Shown piece after piece: positions 1 through 6,714 of a stretch of 64,000 nucleotides of DNA (the first letter of the stretch is position 1; each line of letters opens with the position of its first letter). The position numbers and the translations under genes are program-made. The notes under the pieces were generated by a model that worked only from the letters and a program-made list of their open reading frames with translations, did no database searches and had not been told where the DNA came from. This DNA is from Spirochaetaceae bacterium (GTDB taxonomy: Bacteria > Spirochaetota > Leptospiria > Leptospirales > Leptonemataceae), in assembly GCA_002730875.1 (NCBI GenBank), contig PCBI01000006.1, positions 128,044 through 192,043 on the forward strand, written 5' to 3'.

Positions 1-245
1 TGCTTCTTTCCGGGCCGAATTTGCATCAGCTTCACCGGGTCGGCAAAGAAAACGAAATGGGGACCATCCTTGCGCTCCACCATGTCCATAATGCAGGCCA
101 CGGCTTCATCCCGGTCCACGTTATCCACCGGTACATCCAGCAAATCCACCTTCTCTAAAGAAGAGAGATCGATGCTCTTGTAATCCAGGAGGTAATCCCT
201 GTCCTCCCTGGCGGATGCATATGGCTTCACGGTTGCTCCTTTCAT
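1..245 (-). CDS. WecG/TagA/CpsF-type glycosyltransferase, 5' part only
   Basis: Only the first 81 codons are inside the window; the gene runs off the left edge. The start is the ATG at 245. The stretch VDLLDVPVDNVDRDEA followed by HFVFFADPVKLMQ matches the N-terminal signature of the WecG/TagA/CpsF family (a V-D-L-L-G-V-P-V-D-N motif, then a V-F-x-N-P-like strand). These enzymes transfer N-acetyl-mannosamine-type sugars onto lipid-linked acceptors in the cytoplasm during cell-surface polysaccharide synthesis. The canonical N of the V-N-P motif is D here. Family membership is inferred from this N-terminal part only; the catalytic core is not visible. It lies in the same orientation as thiS-thiE but 165 bp downstream of thiE. 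Confidence 0.6.
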   Translation of the reverse strand, partial: MKGATVKPYASAREDRDYLLDYKSIDLSSLEKVDLLDVPVDNVDRDEAVACIMDMVERKDGPHFVFFADPVKLMQIRPGKK

Positions 246-410
246 TTTCTGACCCTCGGCGTGCTACGCCTCAATTATGTCTCCATCTGGCAAATGCCGT
301 TTCAATAATACAGCAAATTTTTGCCGTTTAATGAAAAATCCCCGGCAAGCGCTGACCCGCCTCGTTCGGGCCTATGAGCCCGGGTTTTCGCTTCTATGGA
401 GCGGCAGATT

Positions 411-1298
411 CTATGTATCCAGGTGCAGGCTCCGCAGGGAATCGTCCCATTGCCGCGCACCGTCGGCTCCCGGCCCTGAATTCATGACAGATCCGATCAC
501 AGCCGGAACGAAGGCGCGGGTGTTCCAGCCCCTGGTCTGAATACCTTTTGCGAGTTCAGCCCAGTTTTCGGGATTCAGTCCTCCAATCATCACAACGGAG
601 AAAGGCCGGCTTCGCTCCTCAAATTGCGAAACAACCTTTGATTCGGCGATGATTTCCAGGGCTTGCTCGGGCCCCAGAGGATCATTTTGATCACTGGATT
701 TGGTTTTGGAACCGGTAGCAAAAACCGGTCCAAGGGCAATATAGGACCAAACGCTACCCCTGCTTTCTTTGCCGAAAGGAGACTCATCGGGCTCCATGGC
801 CCGCCGGAACTGATCCAGATTGTGCGTGGAGCAGCCCGCAATTCCGCCAGAATCCAGGATTTGCTGCAGCATTGCCTGCTCCCGGGAACTCAACGATTCC
901 AGATCCGATTGGCCCAGATGTATTCCGCAGAACCAGTCCGAGTGATGCCAGGCCAATTCCAGAAAGTCGTTTGCGATTATGGCCGGTCGACCGAACCACC
1001 GGTTTGGATGGCCGCCCATGGAGCCAGTGGCGGCGGAGGTAGAATCGGGTTGATCGGCGGAATCAGATTCAGCGATCGGCGCCTGCATCGGCAAAGGTTC
1101 CATCCAGACAGCATGCAATTTCTCGGCCAGAGCCGCATACTCCTGCGCCGACACCCCTTTGGCCCGTAATTGAAACGGACCCCAGCCCAGGGTTTTCCAT
1201 TCCAGAATCACCTCTTCCGGGGCTACGCTACGGGCCTGACAGGCATCCAGGTCCAGGATGGGATAAATGCCAGCCGGGAAATGGGGGTTTTTCATCAT
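411..1298 (-). CDS. thiE: Thiamine-phosphate synthase (ThiE/TenI family)
   Basis: Predicted to condense HMP-PP with the thiazole phosphate to give thiamine phosphate in the cytoplasm. The chain shows the family order: YPILDLD start strand, FQLRAKG (pyrophosphate/phosphate-binding region), IIANDFLELA, GIHLGQSDL, IAGCSTHN, YIALGPVFATGSKTKS and VVMIGGLNPEN. At 295 residues it is longer than the usual ~210 residues. The excess is mostly a Ser/Asp/Ala-rich insert at about residues 70-100 (after HAVWMEPLP) plus short loops near the C-terminus. The start codon overlaps the stop of thiS (ATG at 1298), and the Gly codons ending thiS supply a near-perfect Shine-Dalgarno sequence, so the two are translationally coupled. 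TenI-type regulators look similar, but pairing with thiS favours ThiE. Confidence 0.85.
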   Translation of the reverse strand: MMKNPHFPAGIYPILDLDACQARSVAPEEVILEWKTLGWGPFQLRAKGVSAQEYAALAEKLHAVWMEPLPMQAPIAESDSADQPDSTSAATGSMGGHPNRWFGRPAIIANDFLELAWHHSDWFCGIHLGQSDLESLSSREQAMLQQILDSGGIAGCSTHNLDQFRRAMEPDESPFGKESRGSVWSYIALGPVFATGSKTKSSDQNDPLGPEQALEIIAESKVVSQFEERSRPFSVVMIGGLNPENWAELAKGIQTRGWNTRAFVPAVIGSVMNSGPGADGARQWDDSLRSLHLDT

Positions 1299-1486
1299 CC
1301 CCCTCCTACGAATCGAATGATCTCCAGCTTGTCTTCATCGCTCAGAGCGGTGCTGTCCCAGCTTTCTCGCCGTACAATCTCACCGTTTCTTTCTACAGCC
1401 ACGGTTCCAGGATCCAGTCCCAGGGATTGTATGAACTCCAGTAAACTTGATACCTCTACCGAGCGGTTTTCTCCATTTACTATCAT
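1295..1486 (-). CDS. thiS: Sulfur carrier protein ThiS
   Basis: A 63-residue ubiquitin-fold sulfur carrier for thiazole synthesis. It begins MIVNGENRSVE, as ThiS proteins do, has the EFIQSLGL helix and VAVERNGEIVRRE strand, and ends in FVGGG. The C-terminal diglycine is what ThiF adenylates and converts to a thiocarboxylate. It is first in a two-gene thiS-thiE operon and is divergent from exbB. No thiG, thiF or thiH is in the window, so the rest of the pathway must lie elsewhere. MoaD-like proteins share the fold, but length, start and neighbour make ThiS the better call. Confidence 0.9.
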   Translation of the reverse strand: MIVNGENRSVEVSSLLEFIQSLGLDPGTVAVERNGEIVRRESWDSTALSDEDKLEIIRFVGGG

Positions 1487-1515
1487 CTAACTATAATCAA
1501 TGACACCACCGGGGC

Positions 1516-1540
1516 GGGCAGCAATACAAAATTGTTGCCC
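1516..1540. promoter_or_regulatory. Inverted repeat in the thiS/exbB divergent region
   Basis: GGGCAGCAAT and ATTGTTGCCC form a 10-bp inverted repeat with one G-T pair and a 5-nt spacer. It sits in the 107-bp gap between the divergent thiS and exbB starts. It could be a dimeric regulator operator or an mRNA hairpin. There is no T-run, so it is not a terminator. No TPP riboswitch motif (CTGAGA box) is present ahead of thiS. Confidence 0.3.
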
Positions 1541-1593
1541 AACACTGTTCGGTACACATATTTGACTGATCGTTACAAGCTATAGAGGAACGC

Positions 1594-2385
1594 ATGCGTA
1601 TCAAGGCAGTCAATACCACTGGAATCATTTTTGTTCTACTCATATCTTTGGGGCTGACTCCCCTGGGCGGCGAGGAGCCGGCTCCAGACAATCAGCCCAC
1701 CGAACAGTCCGCGCCGGAAGCGGCAGAGACCGCGGAGCAAGAGCAACCCCCGGAGGGGCAAGAATCCTCCGGCTCGGTATGGAGCTTGCTGGTAAAGGGC
1801 GGCTATACAATGATCGGCCTTTTGCTCATATCCACGATCATCGCAGCTTTCGCCCTTGAAAGGTACTTCTTCTTTAGAAGAAATAAACTCTATACCAAAG
1901 GTTATTATGATCGGATTCGAGCCGCCCTGGATTCCGGCGGTCTGGACGCCCTGGCAAAGGAGATTCAAGACGACGACTTATTCCTCAGTCGCATACTGCG
2001 TGACGGCCTGCGACGACGATCCCACGGCCGCCAGGATGTAGAGAAGGCCATAGAGACATCCGCTACCGTGGAGATAGGCAAATTAGAGCGGGGATTGAAT
2101 CTACTTTCCAATCTGGGCAACCTGGCTCCGCTTCTGGGATTCTTTGGTACCGTTGTGGGTATGCGAACCAGCTTCCTTCAATTCGTAGAGAAAGCGGCGC
2201 CTACAGCCCGGGACCTGGCAGTGGGCGTGGAAGAAGCGTTGATCACTACAGCCACGGGCCTGTTCATCGCCATGCCTACCTATTTGATCTATAACCTTTT
2301 TATCTACAATATTGATTCTGTTTCCATCGAACTGGAGAAATGCACCGCTGCGGTACTAACCGCCGTAGAAGATGAGAAAGGCTGA
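1594..2385 (+). CDS. exbB: ExbB/TolQ/MotA-family proton channel subunit
   Basis: Inner-membrane proton-channel subunit that energises a TonB/TolA-type protein. It has an N-terminal signal-like helix (about residues 8-25), then an unusual Gln/Glu/Pro/Ala-rich periplasmic segment (about 27-65). The ExbB core follows: TM1 near residue 75 (MIGLLLISTIIAAFALERYFFF), a cytoplasmic loop, and two C-terminal helices with LSNLGNLAPLLGFFGTVVGM and ALITTATGLFIAMPTYLIYN, the conserved MotA/ExbB region. RBS AGAGGAA precedes ATG 1594. It is first in an exbB-exbD-exbD-tonB run; its stop overlaps the next start by one base (TGATG). The acidic N-terminal extension is typical of signal-peptide-bearing ExbB variants. 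Confidence 0.88.
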   Translation: MRIKAVNTTGIIFVLLISLGLTPLGGEEPAPDNQPTEQSAPEAAETAEQEQPPEGQESSGSVWSLLVKGGYTMIGLLLISTIIAAFALERYFFFRRNKLYTKGYYDRIRAALDSGGLDALAKEIQDDDLFLSRILRDGLRRRSHGRQDVEKAIETSATVEIGKLERGLNLLSNLGNLAPLLGFFGTVVGMRTSFLQFVEKAAPTARDLAVGVEEALITTATGLFIAMPTYLIYNLFIYNIDSVSIELEKCTAAVLTAVEDEKG

Positions 2386-2792
2386 TGCGTATTCGACGTA
2401 AAAGCAGAGAAGCGGATGAAATTCCGCTGTCCAGTACCGCGGATATTGCATTCCTTCTCATAGTTTTTTTCCTGGCGGCCAGCGCACTTCTGGAGATGCG
2501 AGGCGTGGCTATCCCTCTGCCCAAGAAGAATGCCCCGCCCATGGAAATCGAAGAAAAGAATCTCTTTCGCATACAGATTAATGACCAGGGCGAATACATC
2601 TACGAAAATCAAACCAGAGACCTGGCAAGTCTGACTGACATTATAGACAAGGCGTACAAGGAAAATAAGGATCTGGTAGTTGTGATTCGACCGTTTCCGG
2701 AAGCTCCCACAGGCAGCGTCCCCAGGCTGATTCGAAAACTCCAGGAGTTGAATATTCAAAGAGTCTCGCTGGCTATGAAAAAAGGCCGCTAA
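2385..2792 (+). CDS. exbD: ExbD/TolR-family protein (first copy)
   Basis: Biopolymer-transport subunit of 135 residues: a short basic cytoplasmic N-terminus (MRIRRKSREADEIPLSST), then one TM helix starting ADIAFLLIVFFLAASALLEM that carries the conserved Asp (D20) of the proton path, and a periplasmic domain. The periplasmic part ends in VVIRPFPEAPTGSVPRLIRKLQELNIQRVSLA, the typical ExbD alpha-beta ending. The start overlaps the exbB stop. Two non-identical ExbD copies follow one ExbB, an arrangement common in spirochaetes and Bacteroidetes. Confidence 0.88.
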   Translation: MRIRRKSREADEIPLSSTADIAFLLIVFFLAASALLEMRGVAIPLPKKNAPPMEIEEKNLFRIQINDQGEYIYENQTRDLASLTDIIDKAYKENKDLVVVIRPFPEAPTGSVPRLIRKLQELNIQRVSLAMKKGR

Positions 2793-2846
2793 TGGTTTAG
2801 CACGACTGAAGTTCGAGGTCTGGCAAAAGCAAGGATCAGAAATAGG

Positions 2847-3269
2847 ATGAAGTTCAGAAAAAGAAGAAAAGGAGACACCATCCCTCTATCTGCCATGGGC
2901 GATATAGCCTTTTTGCTTCTGGTCTTTTACATGGCCACGACCATGGTAACCGATCAGAAGCCCAGGGAAGTGGATGTGCCTTCGGCGGAAAGCCCGTCCC
3001 AGGCCAGTCCCTTTCCATTGATTATATATGTGGATCGCAATCTGGGCGAAAAAGACCTGGCCTATTTCTTCAACGAAACCGTAAGCATCTCTCAGTTGCC
3101 GGGTCTGGTAAAGCAGAAGGCCACTGAAGCTCCGGGACCGGTAAGAGTGTATCTCAGTATTTCCAGAGACCTCCCCTATCGCACCATGGACGCTGTGATT
3201 CAAAAACTCAAGGATGCAGGCATTGAAAACCTGGTGATCACTACGCGAAAAGGAGCCGACTCTGACTGA
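2847..3269 (+). CDS. ExbD/TolR-family protein (second copy)
   Basis: A 140-residue second ExbD-like subunit, start ATG 2847, 54 bp after the first copy. It has the same plan: basic MKFRKRRKGDTIPLSAMG, the TM helix DIAFLLLVFYMATTMV with the essential Asp (about D19), and a periplasmic domain ending LKDAGIENLVITTRK. The periplasmic domains of the two copies differ considerably, so they probably form a heteromeric complex or contact different partners. Its last codons overlap a plausible non-AUG start of the downstream TonB gene. Confidence 0.87.
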   Translation: MKFRKRRKGDTIPLSAMGDIAFLLLVFYMATTMVTDQKPREVDVPSAESPSQASPFPLIIYVDRNLGEKDLAYFFNETVSISQLPGLVKQKATEAPGPVRVYLSISRDLPYRTMDAVIQKLKDAGIENLVITTRKGADSD

Positions 3270-3333
3270 CATCGCCATAGACATTAGAGATCGCCTGGCG
3301 CAAAAAACCAGGGATTGGACTCTGAACCAGTGG

Positions 3334-3897
3334 ATGGTGGCCGGACTTGTGGTTCAGGTTGTGGGTCTGATTCTCTATCAGCTGATTCTATGGGTGATTC
3401 CGGAGCCGGAAAAGGAAATCCAGAATATCACCGCTCAGCCGGGCATGAGCTTCGTGGAGTATCAGGAGCCTACCCAGGCGGACCTTTCCAGCACCAAAGA
3501 GCTTTCCGAAGAAATTGTAGAATCTAAAAAGCAGCAGGATGAGATCAACTGGACGAATGCGGCCAATCCCGGTGCGGACTTTTCGTCACGCTATTCGGCT
3601 CAGTTCGCCGTAACGGTGGGGCCGGACGATTACCCGGCTTCCGCGGCCCGGGCCGGCGTGGGCACGGTGACGGTGCGGGCCGAACTTCTGGTTTTACCCA
3701 GCGGTCGAATTGGCGATGTGCGCATCTTGAATGTGCGCTTCAGCAATCCGGTGGGCGAAGATTACAGGACGGAGTTCATCGCCAAGGCGCGACAGATTCT
3801 ACTTACAAGAACCCGTCTGATTTCGGCCCCCTACACCGAGAACGGAAAACCCGCCAAGTTTCGCTGGACCAGGACCATCCAATTCCAGCTACCCTGA
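3334..3897 (+). CDS. TonB-like energy transducer
   Basis: A TonB-family protein that would carry proton-motive energy from ExbB/ExbD to outer-membrane receptors. It has one N-terminal TM helix (GLVVQVVGLILYQLILWVI), a Glu-rich periplasmic linker (about residues 28-70), and a clear TonB C-terminal domain: DDYPASAARAGVGTVTVRAEL, then VLPSGRIGDVRIL, then the NGKPAKFRWTRTIQFQLP ending. The linker is far shorter than the Pro-rich one of E. coli TonB. The ATG at 3334 is the first in frame and places the TM at the very N-terminus. The frame stays open upstream and encodes a plausible charged cytoplasmic tail from CTG 3262, which has AGGAG six bases before it, so the true start may be there. The operon continues into the O-antigen ligase 3 bp later. 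Confidence 0.82.
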   Translation: MVAGLVVQVVGLILYQLILWVIPEPEKEIQNITAQPGMSFVEYQEPTQADLSSTKELSEEIVESKKQQDEINWTNAANPGADFSSRYSAQFAVTVGPDDYPASAARAGVGTVTVRAELLVLPSGRIGDVRILNVRFSNPVGEDYRTEFIAKARQILLTRTRLISAPYTENGKPAKFRWTRTIQFQLP

Positions 3898-3900
3898 TTC

Positions 3901-5568
3901 ATGAAAGCCTATGCATTCATAACGGCGGCGGCCGTTGTAATCATTCCGCTCTCTGTCACCGGTAGTCAGAGTCTAATGGCTCTTTCCTTGATTCTGGGAA
4001 TGTTTTTATGGATTCGCAGGCCGGGCCAGCCACTGACTACTGGTCTGCCACTCGCCGAACGGCTCCCGGCTTTGAACTGGTTTTCCGTCACCGGATGGTC
4101 CCTTTTTGCCTGGCTTCTAATAGTCTACGGCATACGAAGCGCCCAGTACTACCTTTTTGATCACCCGCTGTACAACCCAAGCCCGTACCATAACGAACTC
4201 ACCGATTTCTTCCTCTTCCTGTTTGGCTTTCTGGCCTTCCGCCACCTGCTACACTCATTTGTCGATAAAGGCTCCGGACCTCCTCGGGAAACGGGAATGC
4301 CTATTGCGAAAACGGAACAAATCCTGAAGGGAATAACGCTGACCCTATCGGTGTTTGCCGTCATCACCGTCATTACAGGCGGAATGGCTGTGTTTAGCGA
4401 AGTTCGACTCTCCAAGTTGTTTACCGGCCATGGCGCCGATTTTCATGCCGGGAACCGGCCACAGTTTCTCTTTCGTCAGATGGGCGATCTTTCCCTTTTT
4501 CGTCCCATCGGATTTATGAATACGCGACTGAGCTATGCAGGCATTCTTCTGTTTTCGCAGGTCATCCTGGTTCACAATTTCCTGGAGTCCCTTCGCTTCG
4601 GGAACCGATCCTCCTCCAGGGAAACGGGACTTCTCGAGCGGCGTCCGGGGCCTCTCCTTTCCACTCTTTTCTGGGCTGTCCTCAGCGGACTGGGCCTGGT
4701 GGTTTCGCTGATGAATGGCTCACGGTCCGGGCAAATTGGAATACTTCTGGCTCTCGGGTTGCTTTTGAGCTATCGCTTTCTGGCGTGGAGATTGCATTCG
4801 AAAGCCCGCAGAATTGCTGGTTCCGATGGGAGTCCAGGCATAAATCTGAATGATGGGTCAATTCACCGCAGCGCGTCGAAACAGGATGCGTCGGGTGATA
4901 CGCAACAAAGCCTCCCGAAACAAAATACAATCGAGCAGACGATCACGGCCCATTTGGCTCAAGGGACCGGCAAACGAAAGATACTGGTTCTGCTCGGCCT
5001 GCTTCTCATAGCCGGCACGAGCTGGCTCTATTTGCATATGCTTCAGTCCGGAACCCATCGGCATACGGATTTCATGCGACCGCTTATCTGGCATGGTTCC
5101 TTCAGCATTTTTCTGGAGCATCCTTTGCTGGGCATTGGGCCCGGTAATTTCACGGACTGGTTCCATGAGTGGGCCCGATCCTTCTACGCAGAGCATCCCC
5201 GCACCATGTATTTCCTGGAAATCACGCCGGACAGCCATGCCCATAACGATTTGCTGCATCTAATGGTTCTGGGGGGAGTACCGGCCGGACTCTTGTTTTT
5301 CGGACTGATATTCCATGCTGTCAGATCGCTTCTGGAAGCCATGCGAAACGGCATCGTTTCCAGAGGAGCCAGTGAGATTCGGGAGGCCAGGGGAACTATC
5401 CAGGCCAGCAATCTTCTGAACCTGGAGGTTGCCATTCGCACATCGCTGCCGGGTTTTCTCGTGGCCGGTCTATCGCAATGCTATTTTCAGGACGATGAAG
5501 TGGTGGTGGTATTCTGGGTTTTTCTCTTTGCTGCCGAAGCGCTTAAGAAACTTCAGCGGCTATCCTGA
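3901..5568 (+). CDS. O-antigen ligase/polymerase family (Wzy_C) membrane protein
   Basis: A 555-residue polytopic inner-membrane protein with about ten TM helices. The large loop before the last helices contains GIGPGNFTDWFHEW and DSHAHNDLLHLMVLGGVPAG, the signature of the O-antigen ligase/Wzy_C family. Such proteins polymerise O-antigen or ligate it to lipid A-core on the periplasmic face. Ligase and polymerase cannot be separated from sequence alone. A low-complexity hydrophilic insert (about residues 300-355, Ser/Gln/Asn-rich) interrupts two TM helices. It begins 3 bp after the TonB-like gene, so it is probably co-transcribed with the Exb/TonB genes. Confidence 0.75.
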   Translation: MKAYAFITAAAVVIIPLSVTGSQSLMALSLILGMFLWIRRPGQPLTTGLPLAERLPALNWFSVTGWSLFAWLLIVYGIRSAQYYLFDHPLYNPSPYHNELTDFFLFLFGFLAFRHLLHSFVDKGSGPPRETGMPIAKTEQILKGITLTLSVFAVITVITGGMAVFSEVRLSKLFTGHGADFHAGNRPQFLFRQMGDLSLFRPIGFMNTRLSYAGILLFSQVILVHNFLESLRFGNRSSSRETGLLERRPGPLLSTLFWAVLSGLGLVVSLMNGSRSGQIGILLALGLLLSYRFLAWRLHSKARRIAGSDGSPGINLNDGSIHRSASKQDASGDTQQSLPKQNTIEQTITAHLAQGTGKRKILVLLGLLLIAGTSWLYLHMLQSGTHRHTDFMRPLIWHGSFSIFLEHPLLGIGPGNFTDWFHEWARSFYAEHPRTMYFLEITPDSHAHNDLLHLMVLGGVPAGLLFFGLIFHAVRSLLEAMRNGIVSRGASEIREARGTIQASNLLNLEVAIRTSLPGFLVAGLSQCYFQDDEVVVVFWVFLFAAEALKKLQRLS

Positions 5569-5572
5569 AGCG

Positions 5573-5598
5573 GATTCATAACTCCGATTCATAACTCC
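5573..5598. repeat. Tandem 13-bp repeat after the O-antigen ligase gene
   Basis: Two exact copies of GATTCATAACTCC follow the stop codon immediately, with the start of a third (GATT). They lie in the 155-bp convergent gap between the ligase gene and the 5724-6497 lipoprotein. The gap also holds a GC-rich imperfect hairpin (GGGCC/GGCCC near 5668) without a T-run. Confidence 0.6.
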
Positions 5599-5723
5599 GA
5601 TTGAAGACTCAAGGTAGCGAGACGCCAGCGACTACGGCGGGGAATGCCATGGTAAATCAGAGGCAGGGGCCGGGAAAGGCCCGGCCGGGCCGCCGGATAG
5701 GCAAGCCCGTACTGGCGCCTTAT

Positions 5724-6497
5724 CTAGAACCTGGTAGGGAACCGGTTTAACCCGCAGTCAGCGGAACCGTTTACACCGCCAAAGTCGATGATCATCGATT
5801 CCGGCGCGCTACCCGCTTTTTGAGCATTGATGATCAGTCGGGAAGGGATAGCCGGTTCTTTTGAACGCAAACCTTGCAAGTCTACGCGAATGTTTTCGGC
5901 GGTCTGTTCATTCCTGTATAGAATTTGCTGAAGGTAACCGGTGGCGAAGCTGTATTCCACCACCTGTCCGGGCTTTTTCACTATCGCAGAAACGCTACCG
6001 TCCGGATTTTCGGTCCACTTACCCTGCTCGATTACATTCGACGGTAAACCGGCATAGAGCAACTCCTGGAAGAAAACAAAAGGCAGTCGAATGGAGTTCT
6101 GTCCCATCCCCTGCACCATCAGGTTTTCCACCGGAATGGTTTCCATGCGCTCCATCTTGACGTTCTTCACGTAAGCTTGCTCTTCCAGAATGGTCAGTTG
6201 ACTCAGTGTAATTCCTATGTAGGGAACACGGAACTCCAGGTGAAGTCTTCGATTCGTGGGATCGCTTCGCACCTCGCCCACCGCCGACTGGGAACCTTCG
6301 GCGTTTCGGATGCTGATATTGAAACCTGCCAGGAAGCAACCTCCCGGTTTGTAGTTGCTTACGATCTGATCCTTCTTGGCTTGCAGTCCCGGGGGTAACT
6401 CCGGTTCAGGTTGCACATCTGCAGTCTTGCAAAATCCGGTGCATCCGGCTGTTAGCAGAGCCAGAGTCAGTATTATTGTCTTAGAGTTCTTAATCAT
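5724..6497 (-). CDS. Lipoprotein of unknown function
   Basis: A 257-residue exported lipoprotein. The signal peptide ends in LLTAGC, giving Cys19 as the lipidated residue. The mature part is mostly beta-like (FNISIRNAEG, RRLHLEFRVPYIGITLSQLTIL, DGSVSAIVKKPGQVVEYSFA). This suggests a half-barrel fold such as LolA/LolB or DUF4292-type lipoproteins, but no diagnostic motif was recognised. AAGGAAG lies a few bases upstream of ATG 6497. It is convergent with the O-antigen ligase gene. A role in lipid or lipoprotein handling is inference only. Confidence 0.6.
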   Translation of the reverse strand: MIKNSKTIILTLALLTAGCTGFCKTADVQPEPELPPGLQAKKDQIVSNYKPGGCFLAGFNISIRNAEGSQSAVGEVRSDPTNRRLHLEFRVPYIGITLSQLTILEEQAYVKNVKMERMETIPVENLMVQGMGQNSIRLPFVFFQELLYAGLPSNVIEQGKWTENPDGSVSAIVKKPGQVVEYSFATGYLQQILYRNEQTAENIRVDLQGLRSKEPAIPSRLIINAQKAGSAPESMIIDFGGVNGSADCGLNRFPTRF

Positions 6498-6714
6498 GGA
6501 CTTCCTTTCTTCGCGTTTTCTTTTCTATTTTTTTAAGCATCTGCCTTCTTTCGTCGTAAAATAACTTCTCCGGGACTCTCTCTTATCCATCCAGGCGGCC
6601 TTCTGTATGGACTGCTTGAGAATCCCTGGCCATTTCTCGCGAACCGGTAGTTTCAGACTGTCTCACTGTTTCTAGCACATCTAATCCAATCAGAGCCCAG
6701 GTCCCCTGGGCCGT

